DNA of 64,000 bases, taken from Diadema setosum. Lineage: Eukaryota > Echinodermata > Echinoidea > Diadematoida > Diadematidae. The DNA lies in NCBI GenBank assembly GCA_033980235.1, contig CM067066.1, positions 33,333,180 to 33,397,179 of the forward strand. The letters run 5' to 3'. Below are positions 43,571-55,648 of this stretch, piece by piece (positions within the stretch are counted from its first letter, which is position 1; every line of letters starts with the position of its first letter). The notes beneath the pieces were generated by a model that did not search any database, was not told where the DNA came from, and saw only the letters and a program-made list of their open reading frames with translations. The translations under genes and the position numbers were made by a program.

Positions 43571-43859
43571 AAAGGTCCTGTTTACCGTTGAGAACAGTGA
43601 TTTAAAAAATGTTCAAGATATCACTTTTGATGCATATTATGTGTAGGTCATTTCGTTGTATCACAAAACATCCCACCATATGAAACGTTTTCAATAAAGC
43701 ATGAAATATAAGGAGATATCACTATTTTTTTCACTAAACCATAACTGTAGACGGTTTAATCTGGAAACATTTTTATTATAACTATTGTACACAGTTTGTA
43801 TATCTAAAAATATATAACATCGATGATAATGGTTCAAATATTTACATTGGTTGTTACTA
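43571..43859. repeat. Old dispersed repeat
   Basis: It begins AAAGGTCCTGTTTACCGTTG and has no coding capacity. The sequence beyond the following element (44407-44505) resembles 602-700. Confidence 0.35.
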
Positions 43860-44411
43860 AGACCCTGTTTACAGTGCGAGGCTCGGCCGCGGCTCGGCCG
43901 CGGCCGAGCCCAGCCCCGCTTCAGTGTAAACGCACAAAAGGCCAAATGCGAGGCCAAAATTGGCCTCGCATTTGGCCTCGCTCTGGAGGTGGTCTCGGCC
44001 GCGGCCGAGCCGCGGCCGAGCCTGGCCTCTTCCTGGTGTAAACGCAAACTGGGCCAAATGGGCGGCCAATTTTAGTCTGGCTGCCAGACCCTCTGCCCGT
44101 ACTATTTCGCTATTCACGATATTACCACCCTCAACGTGGAAAACTAGTATAGTTTAAGGTGGTTTTGTCCTGCAAAGGATTTTTCCTTCGGCAAAGGCCT
44201 TTACCCGAACGGCGACTTCGTCGCCACGGAATCCAGTTGGAAAAGAGTCTGAAAACCAGGCTATACCAAATTGCGTTTGTTTACAAGCAGAGCGCCCCTA
44301 CGACAAAATATTGAAAGGTTTGAATTAAAAGCGCGGCCGAGCCCAGCAGTGTAAACGGACAAAATTGCGAGGCTCGGCCGAGCCCGGCCCCGCACTGTAA
44401 ACGGGGTCTAT
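43859..44411. mobile_element. CG-rich palindromic DNA element with nested insertion
   Basis: Ends AGACCCTGTTTACAGTGCG and (inverse) CGCACTGTAAACGGGGTCT form near-perfect terminal inverted repeats of about 19 bp. Subterminal blocks are tandem GGCTCGGCCGCGGCC-like palindromes, with GTGTAAACGCA spacers inside. Local GC is far above the surroundings. Short antisense frames across it are products of the palindromes. Confidence 0.85.
44073..44268. mobile_element. Element nested in the CG-rich palindromic element
   Basis: Left end TAGTCTGGCTGCCAGACC and right end (inverse) GTCTGAAAACCAGGCTATA, i.e. TATAGCCTGGTTTTCAGAC, form imperfect inverted repeats starting at TA. The interior (CCTTCGGCAAAGGCC, GACTTCGTCGCC) contrasts with the CG palindromes on both sides. 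Confidence 0.6.
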
Positions 44412-44940
44412 ATCCCTAACGCACATTTAAGAACTATTTTGAAGCACCAATGCTGGGTTTTTGTTTCATATGCAAAAGGTAAATGATGCCTTTACGTTAA
44501 AATATGAAATTTTGCATACATGTACTTTTTTTTCTATTCTCTTGTATAGGAAGTCGCTGGAAACGTCATAGATTGCCTGATTTTCTTGATCGATTATAAT
44601 TAGAATGATACCTTTCTTAAGAAAGTTTTCCTCAATCTTTAACCAATAATATTTTCTTATTTGCCAAGGTTTTTTTTTATTTTTATTTAAAGAAGTTATC
44701 TTTAGTTTGGACTTCCCCTTACTTTAGGTTTCAAACACAGACATGTAAATTCATCTATTTCAACGTTTGACGTTGTATCTCAGATCAGCAAAAGTTGTCG
44801 ATTTCTACAGCCTAGATGCATGAGGATGCGTGCAGAAAATGCACAGAAATTGGTTAGGAAAAACATATAGCACTAATACTAATGTAGTCATATGAGCGGT
44901 TGAATTGGCAGAAAGGGATCGAACAAACTCTATGAACATC
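44412..44940. other. Unassigned spacer
   Basis: AT-rich and without recognised features apart from the repeat remnant at its start. Confidence 0.5.
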
Positions 44941-47277
44941 CCAGCTAGCAGACGGAGGTAAAAAAGACGTCTCAATTTGGTTGCAACTACATGGTCAAAG
45001 TTGTCGCAAGTCTTAAAATGACCAGAAAATGACGTGATTTCAACGTCTCTTATAAACGAATTTATCACGTCATGTTATGGACATCCTGATGTGTTTCGTC
45101 AGTTTTCCGACATATTTATTACCTAATAATGGTGACATATTGATGACGTAAAATTTACGTCAAATTTGTGACGTAATTTTTACGTCATAAAAACGTATTA
45201 ATGACGCAATCTACGTTGGTTTGCAACGTATTCATAGCGTTAGTTAAATGACGTCTTAATACAGTAATATATACTTTGTTTTACAACGCATTTATGACGT
45301 CATATGAGCGACGTATTAACGTGAAATTTTCTTCAGTTTTGCGACGTATATTTAACGTCATATTAGCGACGAACTAAATACGTAAAATTCAAATCAATTT
45401 TGTGACGCATTATTCACGTCGTATTTACGACGCATAAGTGAAGTAAAATTTGCGTTGCTTTGCAACGTATTTATCACGTCATTAATGACGTATTATAACG
45501 TAAAATTTAGGCTACACTGTTTTGGGACGTATATATGACGTTATATTAGCGACATGTGAATGTTATGTTCCCGTCAGTTTGCGACGTCTTTGTGACGTCA
45601 TATAATTAGGCCTACGAATTATAGAGTTTTATAGTTATATCAGTTTGTTTGCAATGTGTTTATCACGTCATATAAATGACGTATTATAACGTTAAATTTA
45701 CGTTGTTTTGCTACGTTTTTATGACGCTATATTAACGACATGTGAACGTTATGTTCACGTCAGTTTTGTGACGTCTTTATGATGTCATATAATTAGGCCT
45801 ACGAATTATAGTTTTGTAGAGTTATATCAGTTTGTTTTGCAACGTATTTATCACGTCATATTAATGACGTATTATAACGTGAAATTTAGGCTACATTGTT
45901 TTGGGATGTATTTATGACGTTATATTAGCGACATATGAACGTTATGTTCACGTCAGTTTTGCGACGTCTTTGAGACCTCATATAATTAGGCCTACGAATT
46001 ATAGAGTTTTATAGTTATATCAGTTTGCTTTGCAACGTGTTTATCACGTCATATTAATGACGTATTATAACGTTAGATTTACGTTTTTTTGCGACGCATC
46101 TATAACGTTGCATTAGCGACATATTAACCTTATGTTCACGTCAATTTTGCGAAGTCTTTATGACGTCGTTTCATTAGGCCTACGAATAGTTTTATAGATT
46201 TATATTGCTTTGCTTTGCAACGTATTTATCACGTCATATTAATGACGTATTATAACGTTAAATTTACGTCGTTTTGCGACGTATTTATGACGTTATATCA
46301 ACGACATATGAACGTTATGTTTACGTCAGTTTTGCGACGTCTTCATGACGTCATATAATTAGGCCTACGAATTATAGTTTTGTAGTTATATTAGTTTGTT
46401 TTCCAACGTATTTATCACGTCATATTAATGACGTATTATGACGTTAAATTTACATTGTTTTGCGACGTATTTATGACGTTATTATATATAAGCGACATAT
46501 TAACGTTATGTTTACGTAAGTTTTTCGACGTCTTTATAACGTCATATAGTTAGGCCTACTAATTATAGAGTTTTATAGAGTTATATCAGTTTGCTATGCA
46601 ACATATTGTCGTCAGAGTGACGACATTTTCACGTCATTACTGTTGTCAGAAAGACGTCGAAACTGTCAACAATAAGACGAATTTTTGTTCAAATGGAAGA
46701 TATAAAAATGACGTCATTATTTAGACTTCAGAAAGGCGCAATAATTGTCGTTTGTTTAACGTAAATAAGCAAAGAAAGCAGACATCATTTAGACGTCTTA
46801 AACTGATGCCAGAAAGTCGTATTTCTGCTCAAATGGATGACGTCTAAAAGACGACATATTTGTGACGTCTTTCTAACGTCTGGGTTGTTATACAAAGACG
46901 TCATAAAGACGTGTAAATTATTAATTTGAAGACGAGACTGACGTCAAAAAATCTTTTAGACGAAAATAAACAAAAATACTGGACGTCATATAAACGTTTC
47001 AAACTGACGTCAATATGTCGTATTTTTGCTCAAATGGAAGTTGTCCAAACGACGTCATTGGTGGTCATATAAGAGTCGTCTTAATAATGTGTAAATCACA
47101 ATTCTAAAGACAAGATGTATGTCAGAACGTTATGAGCACGTCGTATACACGTCAATTCATGACTTTTTAACGTATATTGGAAAAGAAAACAAGGAATACA
47201 TCTGAAAGACGCCTTTTCTTCAAGAACAAGGGTAATGGACGTGATTTTGACGTCATTTTGAAGTCGTGGCCAGTTGG
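44941..47277. mobile_element. 2.3-kb ACGT-rich element with short inverted ends and satellite core
   Basis: Ends CCAGCTAGCAGACG (44941) and CGTGGCCAGTTGG (47265-47277; inverse CCAACTGGCCACG) are imperfect inverted repeats. The whole interior is saturated with ACGTCA, GACGTC and TGACGT words and has no coding capacity. Three zones are visible: loose monomers of about 60 bp (45050-45460), an ordered array (45461-46590), and a different GACGTC-rich zone with a CTCAAATGGA word (46600-47270). Confidence 0.7.
45461..46590. repeat. Higher-order tandem array, six units of about 187 bp
   Basis: Unit starts (CAACGTATTTATCACGTCAT or close) lie near 45461, 45649, 45837, 46031, 46217 and 46403. Each unit holds three related monomers: one starting TTTGCAACGTATTTATCACG, one starting TTTTGCGACGTATTTATGAC, and one starting TTTTGCGACGTCTTTATGAC that continues into TAATTAGGCCTACGAATTAT. 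Monomers are about 58, 58 and 70 bp. Confidence 0.88.
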
Positions 47278-48029
47278 TTTATCAGTATTTCAGTTTAAGA
47301 TCTAATAAAGCGCTTGTGAGCATCTCAAGGTACAATCATGATAAAAATCTTACCTACCCTACTCCTGCAAATGTCCTAAGCCTTACATCTACGTGTACCA
47401 CCTATTCATATATAGTTGCTAGTACGTTTAAAGGGAAAATTTTGTAATGCTTTATGACATGGTTACTAAACTAGGTCACAGCAGGCTCAATCTTGAAATA
47501 TATAAATATGTGTTCATAAAACACGCTGAAGTTTGAATAACAAACATTTTTTAACAATAGAGCGCACAATTTCTGACATTTTAATGATTATGACCAGAAC
47601 GTTTACTTTTTCAGACGTGAACAACGACCAGCTGTGACCTCGCTTTCATTTTCTTTCAGAATAACTCTTGATTATCATACGTTTTTTACGTTAGCATACA
47701 CAAAACTTTGCAAGTAACGATATACTGCACACCTACCACACCCACACAATCACATAAACACACAAACACACATTGCACGCACTCGCACATACACACAAAG
47801 ACACACACACATAGTGCATGGAAGGTGCAATCATTGCACTTTCAGGCGCCCGCCCTCGAGTTTTCGGTGCAAAGAAAACATACACACACACACATACACA
47901 CATTGTGCCAAATAACAACACATTATAAAACGATCGTTTCAAGTCGCTTCGACAAATGTGTATTACTCATAAACCCATGAACCCACCTGGGAATCTGTAC
48001 CAGTTAATGCCAGGTGATTGTTTCTATAA
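47278..48029. other. Spacer with CA-rich tracts
   Basis: CACACA-rich sequence at 47735-47815 and 47877-47902. No gene is seen. Confidence 0.6.
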
Positions 48030-48032
48030 TAT

Positions 48033-48608
48033 ATCGATCATGAAGTTTCATACAAAGTTACGAGTATAACAAGAACTCGAGTTTTGGAGCGCCGACAATC
48101 GATACAAAAATTATTCATTTTTCTAGTTTTTGTGTTGTAATCACTGGATAAGGAGACTACTAGAGTCCATGACGTCATGTGTGTCATGGACAACAAGGTA
48201 AAGAAAACATGAAGAGAATTCCACAAAGAAATCATTTTTCATGAAAATTACACATTCCATCAACTCAATTGATACTAACATAAGTTATGTTAAAGGCAGT
48301 AATCATTCCCCCTACTTTCTGAAAGCGGTTTTTATAGTCAAATGTTCTTTCATTACGCAAGAAAAGTGAAAACATGTTTTATGAATTTCTTTATATCTTC
48401 TTTATGTTGTTGTCCACACATGATATCATGAACTCAAGTATCCCCTTATCCAGTTGTACCAACATCAAAACGTTAAAAATGCATAACTTTTGCATCTTTT
48501 AAAATATTGTGCGATTTTCCTATAACTGTCACTGATGTGTTTTACTAATGTTGTTGCTTTCACTCAATTCACATTTCTCTTTGGGTTTGGGTTTTCTTCA
48601 CTGATGGT
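48033..48608. mobile_element. Long-inverted-repeat element (family with 50325-50880)
   Basis: Arms of about 200 bp: ACTGGATAAGGAGA, CATGACGTCATGTGTG, GGACAACAAGGTAAAG and GAGAATTCCACAAAG on the left pair inversely with the 48395-48480 region (CTTTATGTTGTTGTCC, CATGATATCATGA, TCCCCTTATCCAGT). The shared word CACTGATGTGTT links it to 50325-50880. Confidence 0.75.
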
Positions 48609-49242
48609 CGTTTTGGTAGAGGTAACGAGGCACTTGATGAGGAGAACTATAGGGTTGGCAGTGATAAAGTGAACATCCAAAAATATAGACCTATATATTT
48701 ATATTGATAGATCAATTCAAACCGTACGTGATATTATAATTTTAAATGAAAATGAGTTGCTGTTTGCTTTATAAATGCTGTTTCAAAATGCCTTTATAAA
48801 GCTGATTGAATTAATATATCAATACAGAGATTTTATCGATCGAAATCAATGATTATTCTCCCCCAGCTTCTCTTCCCTCCCCCATCTTCATCTTGGATGT
48901 TAGTGCATGAGAATTTAATCATATATCTTGATCTACATGAACCTGAACTAAAAAGGAGCCTACTACGCCTTTCTGAATCATTTTTTTTTTTTAAGCACAA
49001 TCATCGTGAGGTTGGAGAAATATAAACCCAAATTAACCAAGTAGTGTATTCATGTTACCCAATTAGACATAATGCCCACTTCGAATCTGATTCTGCGTGG
49101 CTTAATAAACATGATCAATGTTAACAATAGCAATTGCTGCAGTTGTACGCCTATATAGGCCTATATAATACTTATATCATAATTAATTCCAAGCTTAGAT
49201 TTCCAATTTACTTTTGCAAGATATTGATGAAAACTTCGAGTT
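48609..49242. other. Unassigned spacer
   Basis: AT-rich; no gene or element recognised. Confidence 0.5.
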
Positions 49243-49312
49243 TGGATCTTGTACTCCGCTTAGAAACATTGTAATAAGCGCTTTAATAAATGATATTTAT
49301 TATTATCATTAA
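49243..49312 (+). repeat. Second copy of the CGCTTAGAAACAT...TAAGCGC tailed repeat
   Basis: CTCCGCTTAGAAACATTGTA and ATAAGCGCTTTAATAAATGA, then TATTATTATCATT. Confidence 0.6.
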
Positions 49313-49355
49313 CAGAACGCGATGCCGATGGCGAAGTGGAAACACGCACACGCAC

Positions 49356-49358
49356 ACA

Positions 49359-49403
<45 letters not shown>

Positions 49404-49605
49404 GCCGTTGTTATGACAGTTCACAAGGCGGCGTGCCATTCTCACATTCTAATCTGATTCTGTGGTTAGCAGACGACCATGGTACTGTATACAAGAAAGC
49501 AACACAAGTATCGCAACCAACTAGTACTTTGATAGTCTTTGCTCAAGTGCCACAATTGGCAATTTCGACGCGTTAGGGTTACGGGAAAAAAAATCGCTGC
49601 CCGGT
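49356..49605 (-). repeat. Inverted partner of the repeat at 41435-41705
   Basis: (CA)n, then GGCGTGCCATTCTCACATTC, CTAATCTGATTCTGTG, TGATAGTCTTTGCTCAAGTG and CAATTTCGACGCGTTAGGGT. The pair flanks about 7.7 kb that includes the ACGT-rich element. Confidence 0.85.
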
Positions 49606-49781
49606 GTGGTACAGGTAGTCGAATAAAAATAGGTCCAAAGAGAAACCTCGGGATAAAGGCATGGAAAAATAATAGTTGCCTGTGGTCAAATCTCGAAGTT
49701 TTATTGGCTGAGCACTGATGTCAATCAAAACACATCGCAGACCCACCAGGAACGATAGTCTATATTCCTACACCCAACATA

Positions 49782-50309
49782 CAGTCAAACCTGCCTTAGC
49801 GGCCACCTGTCTATAGCGGCCACTGCAAAATCCCCCCGAGAGAAAAGCCCTGTTAAAGACCCTGTGTATAGCGGCCACCTCTCTAACGCGGCCAGCTGCC
49901 ACAAATTTTGTTTCCCGCGGGAGATATTAACCTGTCTATAGCGGCCAAAAACCCAATGGAGCCGTAGCCAAGCCGATAATTCAGCGTGTTTTTTTGTTCG
50001 GTAGCCGTGCGGGCAGCGTTCAGTGATAGCCACCGCTGCATTCATCCCTCATTCAGGTCATAATTATGCACGATTCTTCACGACAATAAACAATTTCATA
50101 TACACCGGCATGGTTAAATGCATGAAACACACGGTGTATGCATGCGTACACACATACATGTACATGTAAGGATACAACGATGATACTTGTACAATTTGTA
50201 CATGTAAGCAATGCACACAAAGTTGGATTACCTGTCTATAGCGGCCACCTGTCTATAACGGCCACTTTTTCCGTCTCCCTTGGGTGGCCGCTATAGACAG
50301 GTTTGACTG
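49782..50309. mobile_element. pogo/Tigger-like MITE (CAGTCAAACCTG ends, TA target site)
   Basis: TA then CAGTCAAACCTGCCTTAGCG at the left, and TATAGACAGGTTTGACTG then TA at the right. Subterminal GTCTATAGCGGCCACC is repeated several times at both ends. TA-flanked CAGT...ACTG ends are typical of pogo/Tigger members of the Tc1/mariner group. No transposase is left. Confidence 0.88.
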
Positions 50310-50324
50310 TATTTCCTTTTATAG

Positions 50325-50880
50325 GGGAAGTTTCTACAAAATACATAATGTGGATTCAGCGAGTGCAGCACTATCAGCAGAACACATCTGTGAAAATATG
50401 AGGAAAATCCGAGAATCCGTTCAAAAGTTATGAATTTCTAAAGTCGGAGTGCCGCCATTGCTGGATGAGAAGACACTTGGTGACGTCACTGCAGAACAAC
50501 TATTAGAGAAAAATCCAATATAAGGAAATTCCACAAAATTTCCTTTTCCTATCATAATGAAGGAGTAATTGACTTATCTCTCTTAAAAGCAGGGAAATGA
50601 TTATACGTCAACAACAAGTCAAAGGAACGTCACTTTTTTTTAAAATCAAATTTTATGAAATTCTCTTTCTATCTTCTTTATATCGTTCTGCAGTGATGTC
50701 AAAAGCTGTTGTAGCCTTCTCATCCAGCAGTAGCCGCACTAAAACTTAAAAAATATATATCTCTTGAACGGATTATCCGATTTTCCTCAAGCTTTCACTG
50801 ATGTGTTCTATTGATAATGCTGCATTCACTCAATCCACATGGTTATTTGATGAAACTTTTCCTTCAATGAACGGTAGAAT
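50325..50880. mobile_element. Long-inverted-repeat element
   Basis: The left arm contains AATGTGGATTCAGCGAGTGC, AACACATCTGTGAAAATATG, GAGGAAAATCCGAGAATCCG, GCTGGATGAGAAG and GTCACTGCAGAAC. All occur inverted at 50655-50870. The central loop is about 110 bp and no ORF is present. Confidence 0.88.
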
Positions 50881-51271
50881 TTGCCCATTCTGTTTCTCAT
50901 TTTTAAGTGTTTTCAAGATGTACTTTGTCCCGATTTACATCAAATGAAAAAATGAATGACGTTAACACAATTCTGACTTAAACTTAACAGGTTTTGGATA
51001 TATTATACACTACTACAAAATTCCTGCCGAAGGTAAACCCTTCAATATTAACATTAAATGCAAAATGTTTTTTCATCAAATTGCCCGCTTTTGCATTAAC
51101 ATAATTATATTACTCCCATTTAGTGTTTTCCATTCGAGATGTTTTATCATTTCAATCTTGATATTAATCAAAAGTGTCTCACTTGAATCGATGCTGAATT
51201 ACTTGCACATTTTACCCAAAACTTTGGTGTTCAACGCCGAACTCAAACAAGAAAGGTGTTTATCATTAGAT
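50881..51271. other. Unassigned spacer
   Basis: AT-rich; no gene recognised. Confidence 0.5.
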
Positions 51272-52779
51272 CAGGGAGGTGTGAGAGAAGGAAATGCAAC
51301 TCCTGCTCTCCTTTGAAGTCATGCTCGTCAAAGTCGAGAAGTTATTGGCTTAACTTATATACAGGTGGAACCAAAGTGCTTGCCGAAAGAGAGCATCAAT
51401 AATCGGGACTGGCGCCCCCACACCAGGAAAGACTTCCCCTCACTGCAGTTCGCTCTCTCTTTCAATGTGATGGCAACAATGAATTTGTGTGCCTTGAATT
51501 GGAGCAGCGAATCAAAATGCAGTGGAAAACCAAGGAGGTTTAATACATTGGAGTTCCAACTGGCTGCAGTTATTCAAACAGTTGTCAGATTTCTATTGAT
51601 GTACAAAAGAATTCCACAGGTGCACTTGTGCCTTTGATGATCGATGTTTTAAGCCGCCGTCTTGCTGAGCAATCTGAAGATTCATTTTGAACGTTATCAT
51701 TATGTTGGCCATATTTTGCTTATTTATTTATTAAATGAAATGAAATTTTACGTAATGATAAAGCATGTAAAACAAAAGTCAATTCCGTCCAGAAATTTGC
51801 GCAAAAGTGTAAATCAGAGCTGTATCATGTGAAAATGTTTAAAACTGTACCATCCTGGAAAGCTGCTTTTATCACTTTTCCGCTTAATTTCCAAAAATGA
51901 AACTAAGATGAAATAATCTTCAAGTGTGATTATTTATTGATAGATATATCAGACTAGTGCCCGGGTATGCCCAGTCGAGTAATTTTTATCTGTATTTCAG
52001 CATTTTCGGCTCAATTTCTATTCGCGCATCCTCGTGTCTGTACCACCTACCTTTTATAAGAAGGGATCGCGAAAAGTAATTACCATCACACAGACATTAT
52101 CTTCCTTTGAAAGTGGCTGGTGATTATGTAATGAGAGACGAGTCAATTGTCTCCCTATCTGCGTGGCAGATCCTGTTTGGCACATGCTTCAAATATTTCT
52201 GAGCGGCGGCATCGAACATCTAGTAAAGGAAATAAGACAGTCCATTCTCTAGAACCTCCTTGGCAAAACCACTGACCTGTAGGTCAGAGTGTAAAACTGA
52301 CAATTTGAACAGCACAAAGTTTAAAAGCACGCTGGAACACGCTTTAGCGGAGGACTTTATTTGAAAGATCAAACTATCATAGATTAAGAGATTAAAAAAT
52401 AACTTGCGCAAAATAAAATGTGCGCATCATTGAAAAATATTAGGATTTTAAGAGGATCTGATAATCATATCCTGTCAATTTGCGCATTACGTAGAAACTT
52501 TAGATACATGTACACATGTATAATGTCGAATTCTTTCCTAAACTCTTCTTTATCAATTCGAGCATTTCACTTAAGATTTTACAGTGAAATAAAGCTCATA
52601 ATTCAATGAAAAGTGAAATGCATTCGTTGTCTCCAAACTTCGTCTTGCAACTATCTAGAGCGGTGTCCAGCGTATAGTGGAATGTTAGACATCCCATTGT
52701 CACGCGTTGAACCCAAACACGACTGATTTGTGTTTGCATAAATTACGAAGAGTTGCCACTCTTGTGTAACACATCCCTG
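51272..52779 (-). mobile_element. CAGGGAGGTG element, copy 1
   Basis: The left end is CAGGGAGGTGTGAGAGAAGG and the right end GTAACACATCCCTG. Internal landmarks shared with the other copies include ATCAATAATCGGGACT, CAATGTGATGGCAACAATGA and AGAGTTGCCACTC. An extra segment at about 51640-52225 is inserted; 52060-52215 of it recurs at 61845-62000. Confidence 0.75.
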
Positions 52780-52786
52780 ATTATAA

Positions 52787-53465
52787 ATGCTCTCCTCTGA
52801 AGTCATGTGAGCGACACGGCCGTGGAGTTATGCGCTCAACTGCAAGTGGCACCCATGTGTTTTGACAAAAGAAAAGGTGTTTTGACAAAAGAGCGCATCA
52901 GTAATCGGGACTAACGCTCTCACAGCAGAAAAGACCTCCCCCTGCTGCAGTTTGCTATCTCTATGTGCTGGCAACAATGAATGTGTGTGCTTTTAATTGG
53001 AGTAGCCATCAAAATACAATATAAAATTGCCTTGTTAACTGCAAAAAGTAGAAAAATACACTGGAACACCCTTTATCAAAGCACTTTGTTTCAAAGATCA
53101 AATATGCCAAATCAAAAGATAAGAAACTAACATGCTGAAATGTGCGCATCATGGAAATATCAAGTGTTTAAGATCAACTAATTTTAATTTCTTTTAGATT
53201 TGGCCGTTACGAGGAGAACAGAAATACAGGTGTATAACTTTAGATTCTTTCCTAAATTGTTCTAAACAAATTATATAATATTTCATTCAAAAATATTACA
53301 CTGAAATGCATCTTGTAATCCAATGAAGTGTTTCGTCTATAGGAGATGAGGGGCAGCGAGGTTATGGCTTGAAAGCGTAGAGGAATGTTAGACATCCTGT
53401 TGAAATGCTTTAGAACCCAAATTTGTGTTTGTAGGATTACGAAGAGTTGTTACCCCATCAATAGG
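52787..53465 (-). mobile_element. CAGGGAGGTG element, copy 2 (diverged, ends lost)
   Basis: It follows copy 1 in the same orientation: CTCTCCTCTGAAGTCATGTG, ATCAGTAATCGGGACTAACG, GGCAACAATGAATGTGTG and ACGAAGAGTTGTTACC appear in order. Terminal repeats are not recognisable. Confidence 0.6.
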
Positions 53466-54720
53466 CCTTTTCGGTTTGGGTGCTGTGTTGTAGTGTTTGT
53501 TTTTTAATGTTAACGTGTATTTCAACCAATCCTGGTGGGCTTTAGTAAGTATGCCCAACAAAAGTTGGTTTATGCACTGACATAGCAACGCACCTGACTC
53601 CTGCATAACCTATTGAAGCATCTATTCCTATTATCTTAGCAGCACCCGTGGTATGTGGCAGACATAAGCTACAGTGTTGGAACTGAATAAATCTACAACA
53701 CATCCAACACATCCAACACATCCCGGCTCAAACAATCGATGGTGTACAAAATGTGCCGTGAAACAATATCTACTGATGTATGCTGGATTGTTGTTGTTTT
53801 ACACCCTTGTGTGGTTTAGATATGATAGATGTATTTAAAGACTTAAACTAGACATAATAGGCCTACTTTCACATGTCATTCTTTACCCTCCATTAGAGAG
53901 TAAAGAGCTGCAAATTGTTGGATGTTGTCTGGTCACGTTATAGCAATATCACGTTTATAATGTGCACATGAAATGACAAACTTACCATTTATCCATAGCA
54001 ATTCTTCAAATTTGTAACAATATTGTACTAAGTAAAGTACCGACATGGTATGCGTCAAGAAAGAGGTATCAAAATTCGATCAGATTTAGAAATGAGAGCG
54101 GTATTTTTTTTTTCTCTGCGAAATGTCTAGTTTACATTGATTGTATGCCTCTGCCCTGCCACTGGTGCTAAATGCATCACATGTCTTGGGGTTATTCTGT
54201 TTAGCCGTCCAGTCCCAATAAAATGATAGTACTATGACGGTCACTCTATTTTGATTGTAACTCCTTTTCTTAGGCCATAACTTCATCCAATGTCCTATAT
54301 CAAGATAGTAATATGAGTTGATGAAAATAACAGCCATTAATTGGCAAACTTTTACATGATAATTTTTATAGGGGTGATTATAGGGTGGAGGTAAAATCAC
54401 CATAAATGACTGAAAATACTCTTTCCAGCAATAATTTCAGCTTAAAATGATATTGTCAAATGTTGATATTGCTTGGTTTTCGATTACAATTCTAAATAAA
54501 CTTTCGAATTACCATGGGGTGATAAGTGAAAGTTAAAGGGAAGCATTTTCCAAGAACTGCCCAGTGTTAACTGGGAAATGAGCTTTATTCAATCCAGAAT
54601 TATTATAGCTATCAGATGTCAAAATAAAGAAAGGAATACAAGTATATTGATACGCTTAACAGCTTACTTCAGAGCATTACCATTAGTCGTCCCATGCTTT
54701 GAAGCACCAGACCAACTATA
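53466..54720. other. Unassigned spacer
   Basis: It contains a short (CATCCAACA)n run at about 53696-53722. No gene is seen. Confidence 0.5.
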
Positions 54721-54840
54721 ATCAGAGAGGTGTTGTCTATAGATAGAGTGGCAACTCGTTGTAATTCATGCAAATCGTTTGGGTTCTAAAGCATGCATTA
54801 CAAGATTCCCCTGCGCTTCAAATCATAAATATACACTAAT
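54721..54840 (+). mobile_element. CAGGGAGGTG element fragment (copy 3)
   Basis: AATCAGAGAGGTGTTG, AGAGTGGCAACTCG and TAATTCATGCAAATCG match the first 110 bp of copy 4. Confidence 0.65.
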
Positions 54841-54876
54841 GTTGTGCAGTACGTGCATGTGTAATAATGATTTAAT

Positions 54877-55601
54877 CAGGGAGGTGTTACAGAGATGGAG
54901 TGGCAACTCTTAGTAATTCATGCAAACACATGTTTGGGTTCAAGGCGTTACAATGGGATGTCTAGCATTCCATTACGCTTTGAAGTCATGCTCGGCACCG
55001 CTCTAGTTGCAAGACAAAGTTCGGAGACGAAGAACGCATTTCACCTTTTGTTGAATTACAAGCTTTTTTTCACCGTAAAATTTTAGATGAAACACTCGAA
55101 TTGATTTAGAATAGTTTAGGAAAGAATTCAATATTATTAACATGTATTTCTAGTTTCTTCGTAATTCGCAAGTCGAAAGGAAATGAAAATTAGGCCCTCT
55201 TAAAAACTTAATTTTTTCTATAATGCGAACATTTCCGCATGTTAATTTTCTATCTTTTAATAAGGGATATTTTGATCTTTTAAATAAAGTACTCCGTTAA
55301 AGCGTGTTCCAGCGTGTTTTTAAACTATTTGCTGTTAAAATTGTGGGTTTTACACTGCATTTTGATTCGCTACTCCAATTCAAGGTACACAAATTCATTG
55401 TTGCCATCACATTGAAAGAGAGAGCGAATTGCAGTAGGAGCAAATATTTCTAGATGTGAGAGCGCTAGTCCCGATTATTGATGCTCTCTTTTGTCAAAGT
55501 ACATGGGTAACACCTGTAGTTGAACGCATAATTTCTCGGCGGTGCCGTGCATAACTTCAAAGGAGAGCTTTAGTTGCATCTCCTTCTCTAGCACCTCCCT
55601 G
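54877..55601 (+). mobile_element. CAGGGAGGTG element, copy 4 (complete, 725 bp)
   Basis: Ends are CAGGGAGGTGTTACAGAGAT and (inverse) CTCTAGCACCTCCCTG. The CAGGG start resembles hAT-type termini, but the flanks do not give a clean 8-bp duplication. At about 55294-55300 (CCGTTAAAGCG) it preserves the empty site for the insertion found in copy 5. Confidence 0.8.
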
Positions 55602-55648
55602 ATTAATGTGTTCATGTATATTATTATTACATCATCGGATGATTAAAT

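Noticed and set aside
43691..44157. Cluster of overlapping open frames on both strands
   Set aside because: All arise from CG palindromes that lack stop codons in every frame.
45461..46590. CRISPR-like array
   Set aside because: Units are contiguous monomers without constant short repeats and unique spacers, in a eukaryotic context; it is a satellite-type tandem array.
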